Source of the DNA: Anaerolineales bacterium
Lineage (GTDB): Bacteria; Chloroflexota; Anaerolineae; 4572-78; J111
Assembly (NCBI GenBank): GCA_020634855.1
Contig: JACKAU010000013.1
Span: forward strand, 124,001 to 188,000
Length of the DNA: 64,000 bases
Direction of reading: 5' to 3'
The notes beneath the pieces are model-generated. The model ran no database searches. It saw only the letters and a program-made list of their open reading frames with translations, and was not told where the DNA came from. This document shows, in pieces, positions 53,990-63,180 of this stretch. The translations under genes and the position numbers were made by a program. Numbering within the stretch: position 1 is the stretch's first letter; the number at the start of each line of letters is the position of its first letter.

Positions 53990-54340
53990 GGCAAAATAAA
54001 AAACCTCACCCCCGTTGGGGCGAGGTCACTCCTCGCGGTTCCACCCAATTTTCGTAAAACGTATCGTGACCAACCAACAACCCTAAAATTAAGTCCACGG
54101 ATAAACATAGAATCTCAGCCTCAGCCTTCGCCTCAGCCTTTATGTTTTACGTTTTACGCTCGTTCGCAGCCGGTAACGGGGCTAACCGGACGGCCATACT
54201 AGCTAAACAGTGTTCAAGCCGCCACTCTCAAGGGGTTTTCGGCGGGGCGTTACGAGGAAGGTTTTCAGCCTATGGCCTTCCGTCTCTGGCGCAGCGCGAT
54301 TCGCCTACTCGTCTTGATCGGTGTGTTAATGAGAGTGTAG
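53990..54340 (-). promoter_or_regulatory. T-box riboswitch leader of thrS
   Basis: Read on the minus strand, GGGTGGAACCGCGAGGAG (54046-54029) is the conserved T-box bulge that binds the tRNA acceptor end. Directly after it, ACCTCGCCCC, a short loop and GGGGGTGAGGT (54026-54003) form a terminator with a T-run at 54003-53991. Uncharged tRNA-Thr should bind and favour the antiterminator. Upstream, 54060-54340 contains paired segments expected for stem I; the specifier was not located with confidence. 54341-54426 shows nothing. Confidence 0.9.
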
Positions 54341-54426
54341 CATGGAAAAGAAGGGGTGGCAACTTGAGTAAATTTGATTTTACTTTGCCCTCCAATTTCC
54401 TCTTAGGCTACTCGTTAACCCCGTCG

Positions 54427-56859
54427 TCAATAAGCATGATAGCCGTTGCCGGTAGCAAGCAGCGACTCGGGTGTCACATCTTTGACTTGATTGGAGTATT
54501 GGAGAGGAACTTCACTTGTATCCGTCTTTGTTGTATTGAGCTTAAATTGAGCTACCACCCCTTTTAGACTTTGAGCCATCTCATTGAGGTTTTGGGCAGA
54601 GGTGCTGACCTCTTGCACCTGAGAACCCATTTTCTCTACCGAGAAACTGACCTCTTCTACGGCGGCGCTGTTTTCCTGGCTCACGCGGGCGATTTTGTCA
54701 ACCATTTGGGCGACCTCATTGGAGCCGGCGGCCATCTCTTCAGTGGCGGCGCTGTTCTCTTCTACCACCTCCGAGACGCGTTCCATCGCATTGACCAGTT
54801 CTTTAGCAGAACTACTCATCTGCTGCGTAGCAGTAGAAATCCCTTTGACCTGATCGTCCACGGCTTCAATAGCGCTGAGGATATCGGCTAAGGCTTGACC
54901 TGCCTCATTGGCTCGACCAACCCCACTTTCGACTTCGGTGGCGCCATCCTCCATTGCAGTGACGGCTTCCGTAACCGATTGCTGGATAGTCCGGATAAGA
55001 CCAGCAATCTCCCCGGTCGCGGAGGCGGACTTTTCCGCCAGTTTGCGGACTTCATCGGCCACGACGGCGAAGCCTTTGCCGTGTTCACCGGCTCGAGCCG
55101 CCTCGACGGCCGCATTGAGGGCGAGTAAATTAGTTTGTGCGGCGATATCTTCAATGGTAGCCACAATGGCCCCAATCTGTTGGGACCGCTGGCCCATTTC
55201 CTGAACCCTTTGAGTGGATATACCCACCTTAGCCTTGATAGTGTGCATCCCCCGAATGGTGTCATCGACAATGCTGACCCCGTGACGAGCCGTTTGGGCG
55301 GCATTCGAGGCATCGTTGGCACCAGCTTGAGCGTTGGTTGCTACCTGTTGGATAGCTGAGCTAATCTGATTGGTAATACTGGCGGATTCAGCCACAGCCA
55401 CGGCTTGTTCCTGAGCACCGTGAGCCATGCCGTCAATAGCGCGGGCAATCTGATCAATTGAGGTTTTAGTTTGCAGAGCTGAGGAAGATTGCTGTTGCGC
55501 TCCGGCGGCCAGTTGCTGCATAGTGGTTCTGATCTGGTTGGTGGCCTGATCGGTCTGGTTGGCGGCGGCCGTCAGTTGATTAGAGGACTTGGCAACCTTA
55601 TTGGCATTATCGGTCATCTGTCCCACCAGATTGCGCAGGCTACTGATCATTCGAGCGAGGGCATTGCCCAGTACGTCTCGCTCGGATTTCGGTTCGATGT
55701 CGGCGGTCAGGTCTCCTTGAGCCAGCCGGTCGGCAGTCGAGGCCATCTGTTTCAAATGAGTAATCATCTGCTGGAAAGCGGCCGCCATTCTCCCTAGCTC
55801 GTCATTGCTATGAACTTCTACCCATTGCTCCAAATCGCCCTCAGCAATACCTATAGCCGCGTAAGTCACAATATTTACCGCGTTGGCGATAGTCCGGGCC
55901 AAGAAAAGGGCTATGACCGTTACCAATACAACGGCCGCAACCATAATAATGCCTAAAATGGTCATGCTTTGCATCACCAGACTTGTTGTCGCTGCATTTT
56001 GGGCTTGAAAATCGGCTTGAACACTGGTCGATATGTCAGAAGCCGTTTGGCGAATTTGCGGCCCAATCACATTGAGTTGAGTTTCGATCAATTCGTTCTG
56101 CCGAGAATAATCACTATGCAGGGTAGCAAAACCCTCGGCATAGTGATCAACTGCTGTTGCCGCTTCATCCATCAGTCCGCGCCGGTTCGTATCTTGTCCA
56201 TCAACCTCCAACGAGTCGAAAGCCGCATTTGCTTCAGTATAGCGTTTCTCGAACTTTTCGAGCCAACTCTCGTCTCCATGCTCAATATAGCGGAAGGCAT
56301 TCAAGCGCATTAATTCCAGAGCTTCATTAGCTTTCAGGGCATAGTAAGCAACTTCGAAATCGTTATCGTCAAAAGCTGCTTGGGCCAATTGATCTAACTT
56401 TTGCTGAGCCATTGGTCCTTCAACATCCAAGACGGTGCTAATGGTTTGCTCTCGATTATCAATCAATTGAGACACTTCGTCAAAGGTGGATTTATAGGTT
56501 TGGGCTCCGGTTTTAATCTGATTCAGGATTTCAACCTGTTGGGGTTTGGTGATGGTTGTATCCGCTTCAGCCAAGAGCGTTTCAAAGTTAGCTAACGCTT
56601 CTTGATACTGGGCCATATCTTCCGGTTTTTGGTCACGGATGTATTTGTTGGCATAAAAACGAGCCAACAATATTCTAGACTCTATCTGGTCGGCTAAATG
56701 CTGGTCAACGGCCAGGTTATCGGCCAGGTCAGAAACTGTGTGTTGAATCGTATTGAGCCGGACGATAGCTACCCCACCGACTAGGATCATCAGGGCCAAG
56801 GCGATAAAATTTCCGGCTAGGATTTTTGTTCCGACGGTGAAGTTTTTGAAAATGTTCAA
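54427..56859 (-). CDS. Methyl-accepting chemotaxis protein 1
   Basis: This is a transmembrane chemoreceptor. The first helix (ILAGNFIALALMILVGGVAI) and second helix (IIMVAAVVLVTVIALFLARTI) enclose a mostly helical sensor domain of ~250 residues without a recognised pocket. A HAMP linker follows, and the kinase-control tip has the canonical IAAQTNLLALNAAVEAARAG and GKGFAVVADEVRKLA. TTG 56859 is preferred: GGGAGA lies about 7 nt upstream and a TTG at 56910 has none. Signal and partner CheA/CheW are not in the window. Confidence 0.88.
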   Translation of the reverse strand: MNIFKNFTVGTKILAGNFIALALMILVGGVAIVRLNTIQHTVSDLADNLAVDQHLADQIESRILLARFYANKYIRDQKPEDMAQYQEALANFETLLAEADTTITKPQQVEILNQIKTGAQTYKSTFDEVSQLIDNREQTISTVLDVEGPMAQQKLDQLAQAAFDDNDFEVAYYALKANEALELMRLNAFRYIEHGDESWLEKFEKRYTEANAAFDSLEVDGQDTNRRGLMDEAATAVDHYAEGFATLHSDYSRQNELIETQLNVIGPQIRQTASDISTSVQADFQAQNAATTSLVMQSMTILGIIMVAAVVLVTVIALFLARTIANAVNIVTYAAIGIAEGDLEQWVEVHSNDELGRMAAAFQQMITHLKQMASTADRLAQGDLTADIEPKSERDVLGNALARMISSLRNLVGQMTDNANKVAKSSNQLTAAANQTDQATNQIRTTMQQLAAGAQQQSSSALQTKTSIDQIARAIDGMAHGAQEQAVAVAESASITNQISSAIQQVATNAQAGANDASNAAQTARHGVSIVDDTIRGMHTIKAKVGISTQRVQEMGQRSQQIGAIVATIEDIAAQTNLLALNAAVEAARAGEHGKGFAVVADEVRKLAEKSASATGEIAGLIRTIQQSVTEAVTAMEDGATEVESGVGRANEAGQALADILSAIEAVDDQVKGISTATQQMSSSAKELVNAMERVSEVVEENSAATEEMAAGSNEVAQMVDKIARVSQENSAAVEEVSFSVEKMGSQVQEVSTSAQNLNEMAQSLKGVVAQFKLNTTKTDTSEVPLQYSNQVKDVTPESLLATGNGYHAY

Positions 56860-56920
56860 GTTAAAGTCTCCCAAGATTATGAGCAGTAATACTTGTTTGC
56901 AAAGACACAAGGTGGTATAG

Positions 56921-56966
56921 GATTTATCGGATAATCATATGGGTACACCATAAAAGTTACGTAAAA
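56921..56966 (-). promoter_or_regulatory. Upstream element shared by both chemoreceptors
   Basis: On the plus strand ATTTATCGGA (56922) is followed 26 nt from its start by CCATAAAAGTTACGTAAA (56948). The same words at the same spacing occur at 59332 and 59358. It likely contains the promoter or an operator of the chemoreceptor gene. Confidence 0.6.
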
Positions 56967-57096
56967 GGCAGCTTATATTCAACGCCCCACTTTTCGAGTA
57001 GAGTAGATAGGAGAACGCCTTTATCTTATACGACTGCCCCGGCAGACTAACTCCTGATGGCCTGCCTAGTTCTGATCTACCAGAGTATTTTCCAAC

Positions 57097-59163
57097 TCAG
57101 GTTAATATGGTATGGTAGCCATTGCCGTTAACCAACTGAGTCTCGGATACATTCCCTTTTGTTGGGATGAACGCGGGGATGGTCGCTTCAATGGTATTGA
57201 TCTCTGTAGGGTTGAGTTTAAATTGGGCCACTACCTTTTTCAGGCTTTGGGCCATCTCGTAGAGAATTTGCGCTGACTCGCTAACCTCGTGGGCCTGGGC
57301 GCTCATCTCTTCCGCCGAGGCGCTGATCTCTTCCACCGCAGCACTGTTATTATCACTCACCTGGGCAACGTTATCGACGGCTTGAGCGACTTCGCTGGAA
57401 CTGGCCGTTATCTCTTCCGCCGCAGCGCTGTTCACTTCAACCACCGCCGAAACGCTTTCCATCCGACTGACCAATTCATGGGAGGAAACGTTCATCTGCT
57501 GAGTAGCAGCGGAAATCTCTCTAACCTGATTTTCTACAGCCTCAACCGCCTTGAGAATATCTACCAGAGACTGACCGGCATCATTGGCTCGATTGATCCC
57601 GCTTTCCACCTCATTAACCCCCATTTCCATGGCGCTAACAGCTTCGGTAACCGATTGCTGAATATCTTTTACAAGGTCTGTGATCTCATATGTGGCACTG
57701 GCCGATTTCTCCGCTAGTTTGCGTACTTCATCGGCCACCACAGCGAACCCTTTTCCGTGTTCCCCGGCCCGAGCCGCTTCGATAGCCGCATTGAGAGCGA
57801 GGAGATTGGTTTGTGAGGCGATCTCATCGATGGTTTCAACAATAGCTTCGATCTGTAAGGAACGTTCCCCCATCTCCCGGACCTTTTGCGCGGAGAGATC
57901 GACCTTGGTTTTAATAGTTTCCATGCCCCGGATGGTGTCATCAACAATTGTGGCTCCGTGGTGGGCGGTTTGAGCGGCGTCAACAGCGTCGTTGGCCCCG
58001 GCCTCAGCATTGGCGGCGACCTGCCGGATAACGGAGCCTAACAGAGTGGCGATATCAGCGGATGTGGCGACGGCAGCGGCTTGTTCTTGAGAGCCTTGAG
58101 CCACGTCTTCTATAGCACGGGTGATCTGTTCCATAGAAAATTTGGTTTGTGACGCAGAGTAAGATTGCTGATGGGCGCCGGCGGCCAGTTGTTGTATCGA
58201 GGCGCTAATCTGATTGGTGGCTTGACCGGACTGGTCGGCCGCAGCCGCCAGTTGGATTGAGGCCGTATTGACGCTGGCGGCGCTTTCGACCAATTGGCCG
58301 ATTATACTGCGCAAGTTAGCGCTCATCTGGTTAAAGGATTTTCCCAGTATATCCTGCTCTGATCGGACCGGGATCTCAACCGTTAGATCGCCCCCGGCCA
58401 AACGTTCGGCAGCCTGGGCGACATCCTGAATGTAGCTGATCAGTCGTCGAAAGGTTTTAGCCAACTGTCCAATCTCATCCTGAGAATGAAATTCCAAGGT
58501 GTTGCTTGTATCCCCTTGAGTCAATTGGTGGCCTATATGCGTTATTTGTTCTAGAGGCCGGATAGTGCGCCGTAGCATCCACACCACAAGTCCAAAAAGC
58601 AGTAACCCGGTAAAAGCAATTATGTAGAGGAAAGTCAGCAGTTGTTTGGTCTTCTGCTCGGCCTCGAGTTGAAACCCCAAGACCATATCATTGGCTTTGG
58701 TTAAAATGTCTTCATTATTGGCTATAATGTAATTTATGGATTGGGAAAATTCTGGCTGGTGGGGGGCTAACTGTTGTAGCGTTTGAATCGAGGTATGGAA
58801 AGGACTCCATGCCTCAGCCACGGCGACTAACGAGGGACGCATGGCAGCAGAAGCCGGCGGTAGCCCTGTTTCTGCGTCGCCGGCAGTTAGTCCCTGCAAC
58901 GATTGATCGAATAAGCGGCTAGCGATATCTAATTCTTCCTTCGCAGTTGGATCACCGCGTTCAATCATCAAGGCGTATTTGCTCATTTTCTGAGAAAGCA
59001 TTCGCTGCCGCCCGGCTACATTGATGACCAGGGCGTCGGTATGTTGTTCATTCAACATCACTATAAAGCCAATGATTTCAACAAAAATTAGAACCAGTAG
59101 TAAGCCTACTACAAAACTTAGCTTACGCTGTAAACTTTTGTGGAAAAAATTGAGGATAACCAT
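57097..59163 (-). CDS. Methyl-accepting chemotaxis protein 2, PilJ-type sensor
   Basis: The sensor domain has the PilJ/NarX-like motif VINVAGRQRMLSQKMSKYAL just after the first membrane helix, and a second helix (LLTFLYIIAFTGLLLFGLVV) before HAMP. The signalling tip is canonical (IASQTNLLALNAAIEAARAG). ATG 59163 with AGGAG 6 nt upstream is chosen over GTG 59166. PilJ-type sensors are found in nitrate sensing and type IV pilus control, but no pilus genes are seen here. The signalling half is close in sequence to chemoreceptor 1, pointing to duplication. Confidence 0.88.
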   Translation of the reverse strand: MVILNFFHKSLQRKLSFVVGLLLVLIFVEIIGFIVMLNEQHTDALVINVAGRQRMLSQKMSKYALMIERGDPTAKEELDIASRLFDQSLQGLTAGDAETGLPPASAAMRPSLVAVAEAWSPFHTSIQTLQQLAPHQPEFSQSINYIIANNEDILTKANDMVLGFQLEAEQKTKQLLTFLYIIAFTGLLLFGLVVWMLRRTIRPLEQITHIGHQLTQGDTSNTLEFHSQDEIGQLAKTFRRLISYIQDVAQAAERLAGGDLTVEIPVRSEQDILGKSFNQMSANLRSIIGQLVESAASVNTASIQLAAAADQSGQATNQISASIQQLAAGAHQQSYSASQTKFSMEQITRAIEDVAQGSQEQAAAVATSADIATLLGSVIRQVAANAEAGANDAVDAAQTAHHGATIVDDTIRGMETIKTKVDLSAQKVREMGERSLQIEAIVETIDEIASQTNLLALNAAIEAARAGEHGKGFAVVADEVRKLAEKSASATYEITDLVKDIQQSVTEAVSAMEMGVNEVESGINRANDAGQSLVDILKAVEAVENQVREISAATQQMNVSSHELVSRMESVSAVVEVNSAAAEEITASSSEVAQAVDNVAQVSDNNSAAVEEISASAEEMSAQAHEVSESAQILYEMAQSLKKVVAQFKLNPTEINTIEATIPAFIPTKGNVSETQLVNGNGYHTILT

Positions 59164-59227
59164 CACCTACTCCTTTGCTCTAGAACTGTTACAAATTGTT
59201 TCACGACGCCCGGATGCTTGCTAACCA

Positions 59228-59376
59228 TTAGGTTATTTGGTCAGATCGACTACCGTGGCTCAAAATTAACCCACTCATAGCTACTCCGCCAACAAGAATC
59301 ATCAGCGTTAGGGCAAAAAAATCCCTAAGCTATTTATCGGACAAATTTAAGGGGATACCATAAAAGTTACGTAAAG
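59228..59376 (-). pseudogene. Remnant of a chemoreceptor 1-like 5' end
   Basis: A minus-strand frame reads DFFALTLMILVGGVAMSGLI, matching the first membrane helix of chemoreceptor 1 (GNFIALALMILVGGVAIVRL), and stops soon after at 59228-59230. It is joined directly to the shared upstream element (59332-59376). The ~90 nt that separate the two parts in chemoreceptor 1 are missing. Confidence 0.75.
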
Positions 59377-59485
59377 AGTAGCCAACGAATAATGCATTGA
59401 GGGTGTATGGGGGAGGAACAGTATTCTTGCCACGGGGATCATGATGATTACGGTTATTCACCCGTAACCCCATACTAACCAGACT

Positions 59486-59827
59486 TTAGTCTGCGTGATG
59501 CATCGAGCATCGTGGGATTGAAACTCCTGAAGTCTCGGCGGCGGATTCCCATCCGCCACCATCGAGACTCGGCGGTCGGCTCCGACTACGGCCCAACACA
59601 TCCCGCATATACTGCTGCCGATCCGACGACGCCCGCCGTAGGATAGCCGAGCGGGCCGCCGAACGCTCAACTTGCGTGGCCGATTCCTTGAGGCTCCCCA
59701 GCGATTTTGCCTTCGCTCTGGCCTCTTGCCACTCATCGAGCAGCACCTCACCGGCGGCTAACCGCTCTTTTTTATTATTTATGGCAATTTGTTGTTGACC
59801 ACTACATTTACTTGTATAATAGGCCAA
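59486..59827 (-). CDS. Doubtful 113-residue protein
   Basis: The middle is a charged helix (KKERLAAGEVLLDEWQEARA) followed by RSAILRRASSDRQQYMRD, but the N-terminus is odd and the C-terminus runs through the CRISPR-repeat-like sequence. It may be a decayed gene or a chance frame. No family is recognised. The remainder of 59377-60076 shows no other gene. Confidence 0.25.
   Translation of the reverse strand: MAYYTSKCSGQQQIAINNKKERLAAGEVLLDEWQEARAKAKSLGSLKESATQVERSAARSAILRRASSDRQQYMRDVLGRSRSRPPSLDGGGWESAAETSGVSIPRCSMHHAD
59489..59524 (+). repeat. Solitary CRISPR-repeat-like sequence
   Basis: A 36-nt sequence starts GTCTGCG, holds the palindrome GATGC-ATCGA-GCATC (59497-59511) and ends ATTGAAAC, the typical 3' end of many type I and III repeats. 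Only one copy is in the window and no cas gene is near. It is called a repeat-like solo unit, not an array. Confidence 0.45.
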
Positions 59828-60076
59828 TAATTGGCCGTTTCCCCGACCACCTGCTAACTTCTTTCCACGTCAATCAAATACACTGTTTGAATTTTGGCCT
59901 TGGACAAAATCTACAGGGAGGCAAATCAAACGGATACTACCTTTATACTACTTTTCGTCCGTTGTCAGTTAAATAACACTGGCATAGACTGAACGTTGGA
60001 CTTGTTGGTTTTATTGATTTAATAGCGATTTCTGTTGGTCATTGTTCAAGGCCATAGTTAAGAGGGGAACCCTATA

Positions 60077-61459
60077 ATGACACAATTGAGCGATACCGCC
60101 CGTGAATATTCTCGGGCTAATGCCGAAAGATTCCGGCTTGAACTGCACGAATTGCTGCGTATTCCCAGCGTCAGCACCGATCCGGCCCACGCGCCCGATA
60201 TCCAACGCGCTGCGGACTGGCTGGCCGCCAATATGACCGATCTGGGCCTCGATAAGGTCCAGGTGATGCCGACCGCCGGCTATCCGGTCGTTTACGGCGA
60301 GTGGTTAGGCGCCGGGCCTGACCAGCCAACCGTGCTGGTTTACGGTCATTACGATGTCGTCCCGGCCGAAATGGCCGACGGCTGGGAAACGCCGCCCTTT
60401 GAGCCGGTTGAAAAAGACGGCAAGATTTATGGCCGCGGCGCAACCGACGACAAAGGCCAGTTGTTTATCCACGCCAAGGCCCTGGAGTCCTATCTCAAAA
60501 CCGCCGGCCGCGCCCCGGTTAATATGAAATTCCTCATCGAAGGCGAAGAAGAGATCTCATCGCCCAACCTGACGCCCTTCATTAAAGCTAACCTGGATTT
60601 GCTGATGGCCGATGTCTGTATCATCAGCGACACCTCCATGCGCACCATCGACGAACCGGCCATTCTGCACAGCTTGCGCGGCATGACCTATCTGGAAGTA
60701 GAGGTGCAGGGGCCAACCGATGATTTGCATAGTGGCCTCTGGGGCGGCGCGACCCATAACCCGGCCCTGGCCCTGGTTGAAATCCTGGCCAAACTGTACA
60801 ACCCCGACAACACCATCGCCGTGCCGGGCTTCTATGACGATGTCGTGCCCCTGACCGCTGACGAACGAGCGATGATCGCCAAGACCGACCTGACCGAAGC
60901 CCAATTCAAACAATCGACCGGCGTGCCGGCCATCTGGGGCGACGCCGACTACAACATCCGCGAGCGCATCTCGGCCCGGCCCACGCTGGACATCAACGGC
61001 TTGTGGAGCGGCTGGTCCGGCCCCGGCCCCAAGACCATCATCCCCGCCAAAGCGGGCGTGAAGTTAAGCTCGCGCCTGGTCGGCAATCAAGACCCACACA
61101 AAATCTACGACCAGATCAAAGCTTACATCGAGTCGATCGCCCCGCCGACCGTGACCGTGGACGTCAAGCTGATTACCACCGGCAAACCGGCCCTGTTCGC
61201 GTTCGATATCCCGGAAATGCAGGCCGCATCGCGAGCTTATGAAACAGCCTGGGGCGCATCGCCCGTCTTTACTCGCGGCGGCGGCAGCATCCCGGTTGTG
61301 GCCGAGATTGCCGATCTGATGGGCATCCCGGTCGTGATGATGGGCTTTGGCCTGGATGACGACGGCCTGCATTCACCCAACGAACGGTTCAGCATCGAGA
61401 TGTTCCATCGCGGCATCGAAACCGCGATTGTCTATCTCGATGAGTTGGCCCAACTGTAA
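60077..61459 (+). CDS. M20-family dipeptidase
   Basis: This 460-residue metallo-hydrolase has the di-zinc motifs LVYGHYDVVPAE, YGRGATDDKGQ and EGEEEISSPN, where the last Glu pair gives the general base. GLDDDGLHSPNERF near the end gives a final zinc histidine. The sequence resembles the M20 'dipeptidase'/carnosinase-like branch, which hydrolyses dipeptides or acyl-amino acids. It has its own leader with AGAGGGG upstream and no overlapping genes. The C-terminal DDGLHSPNE is specific to this branch. Confidence 0.9.
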   Translation: MTQLSDTAREYSRANAERFRLELHELLRIPSVSTDPAHAPDIQRAADWLAANMTDLGLDKVQVMPTAGYPVVYGEWLGAGPDQPTVLVYGHYDVVPAEMADGWETPPFEPVEKDGKIYGRGATDDKGQLFIHAKALESYLKTAGRAPVNMKFLIEGEEEISSPNLTPFIKANLDLLMADVCIISDTSMRTIDEPAILHSLRGMTYLEVEVQGPTDDLHSGLWGGATHNPALALVEILAKLYNPDNTIAVPGFYDDVVPLTADERAMIAKTDLTEAQFKQSTGVPAIWGDADYNIRERISARPTLDINGLWSGWSGPGPKTIIPAKAGVKLSSRLVGNQDPHKIYDQIKAYIESIAPPTVTVDVKLITTGKPALFAFDIPEMQAASRAYETAWGASPVFTRGGGSIPVVAEIADLMGIPVVMMGFGLDDDGLHSPNERFSIEMFHRGIETAIVYLDELAQL

Positions 61460-61509
61460 AGAGTACCAGACTTACGCAGTTGAGTTGCTGCGATCTGAAG
61501 ATTAGCCAT

Positions 61510-61719
61510 GAATTACACGAATTGGTACGAAATACATAAAGAAATTAGTGAAATTCGTGTAATTCGTGGCCAAAACGCTCAAACGGCGTAAATCCTAACT
61601 CGGACGAGCCAGAACCAAAAAAGATTTAACGCTAAAGACGCTACAGGCGCAAGAGACGCAAAAGAAAATATAAAAGGCGTTTGCGGCTTTAGCGTCGTTT
61701 GCGCTTCTTGCGTTTAAAT
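61510..61719. repeat. Two inverted-repeat units between the M20 genes
   Basis: GAATTACACGAATT (61510-61523) and AATTCGTGTAATTC (61552-61565) are perfect inverted repeats. Then ATTTAACGC with CGCTAAAG (61624-61637) faces CTTTAGCG (61687-61694) and GCGTTTAAAT (61710-61719). Between 61640 and 61710 CGCAAGA/CGCTTCTTGCG words repeat. The gap holds no gene. Confidence 0.65.
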
Positions 61720-61772
61720 TTCTGGCTCAACTTCTTGTTTTTTGGCAAGACGTTGACCGTTTAGATATTAGA

Positions 61773-63026
61773 ATGGTAGAACTTATGACAACCAAATTTG
61801 ATACCGAACTCGAAGAGCGGTTACTCCGCTACGCGCGCATCGACACTCAAAGCGAGGAAACCTCCCCAACATCACCCAGCACCGACCGGCAATATGACCT
61901 GCTCAACCTGCTGGTCGATGAGTTGACCGGGCTGGGCGCGCAAGATGTGACCTTAACCGACTACGGAGCCGTCCTGGCCACCATCCCGGCCACGGTAGCG
62001 ACGCCGGCGCCGACGGTGGCTTTCTTGGCCCACGTCGATACCGCGCCCGCCTTCAACGCCACCGGGGTCAAACCTATCGTTCACCGCCATTATGACGGCG
62101 GCAACATCGTTTTGCCCGATGATTCCACGGCGGTGCTGTCGCCTGAAGAGTCGCCTTACCTGGCGGAAAAGGTGGGCGATGATATCATCACCGCCAGCGG
62201 AACCACCCTGCTAGGGGCGGATGACAAAGCCGGCGTGGCCATCATCATGACGATGGCCCATTATCTGCTGCAAAACCCCGACGTGGCCCATGGCCCTATT
62301 CGCCTTTGTTTTACGCCCGATGAAGAAATCGGACGCGGCGTCCACGCCGATTTGCCCGACGACCTCCAGGCCGATTTTGCCTACACGCTGGACGGAGCCG
62401 AGTTAGGCCAGATTGTGTACGAGACTTTTTCGGCGGAAAAGGCGACGGTGCGTGTTCAGGGGGTTTCGATCCATCCGGGCAGCGCCAAAGATAAGCTGGT
62501 GAACGCCTTGCACCTGGCCGCCAAGATCATCGACACCTTGCCTCACGTCACTCTGACCCCTGAGACCACCGACAATCGCCAGGGTTTCATCCACATCTAC
62601 CAGATGACCGGGTCCGCCGCCGAGGCCGAGCTTCATTTCATCCTGCGCGACTTTGAACTGGACGGCCTGAGCGCTAAGAGCGAGCTAATTCAGCAGGTCT
62701 GCGCCACAGTCCAGGCCACCGAGCCTCGGGCCAAGATAACTTGCACTATTACGCCGCAGTATCGCAATATGCGTTACTGGCTGGAAGATGATATGCGCCC
62801 GGTGGAGCTGGCCCGCGAGGCCTGCCGCCAACTGGGCATCGAACCTTTCTCTACTCCAATTCGGGGCGGGACCGACGGCTCGCGGCTAACCGAGATGGGC
62901 GTCCCCACCCCCAATTTGTTCACCGGGATGCAGAATATTCATGGCCCGCTGGAATGGATCAGCGTGCAGGATATGGCCCGGTCCACCGAACTGTGCCTCA
63001 ACTTAGCCCAGTTGTGGAGTGTGTAG
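61773..63026 (+). CDS. pepT: Peptidase T (tripeptide aminopeptidase)
   Basis: This 417-residue M20-family enzyme shows LAHVDTAPAFNATG, TTLLGADDKAGVAIIM, TPDEEIGRGVH, YTLDGAELGQIVYETFSAEKA and RGGTDGSRLTEMGVPTPN, which are the peptidase T pattern. It removes the N-terminal residue from tripeptides. ATG 61773 or ATG 61785 could be the start; neither has a strong site. It is 314 nt after the dipeptidase and precedes an AbgT-type transporter. Confidence 0.93.
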   Translation: MVELMTTKFDTELEERLLRYARIDTQSEETSPTSPSTDRQYDLLNLLVDELTGLGAQDVTLTDYGAVLATIPATVATPAPTVAFLAHVDTAPAFNATGVKPIVHRHYDGGNIVLPDDSTAVLSPEESPYLAEKVGDDIITASGTTLLGADDKAGVAIIMTMAHYLLQNPDVAHGPIRLCFTPDEEIGRGVHADLPDDLQADFAYTLDGAELGQIVYETFSAEKATVRVQGVSIHPGSAKDKLVNALHLAAKIIDTLPHVTLTPETTDNRQGFIHIYQMTGSAAEAELHFILRDFELDGLSAKSELIQQVCATVQATEPRAKITCTITPQYRNMRYWLEDDMRPVELAREACRQLGIEPFSTPIRGGTDGSRLTEMGVPTPNLFTGMQNIHGPLEWISVQDMARSTELCLNLAQLWSV

Positions 63027-63180
63027 GCGAGTCTGTTAGGAGTAACGACATAACCGCGCTCAAGGCATGTTGGGTTTAGATTACAAATTCCATCGAGGAC
63101 GAGGATTTGGCAATCTCCTTTGAGTCAATCGAGATCAACAAAATTGGACGATGTCACTAGTAATTTAGGAGGAGGAAATA

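Noticed and set aside
59489..59524. A CRISPR array
   Set aside because: Only one repeat-like unit is present, with no second unit at a spacer distance and no cas genes; it is reported only as a solo unit.
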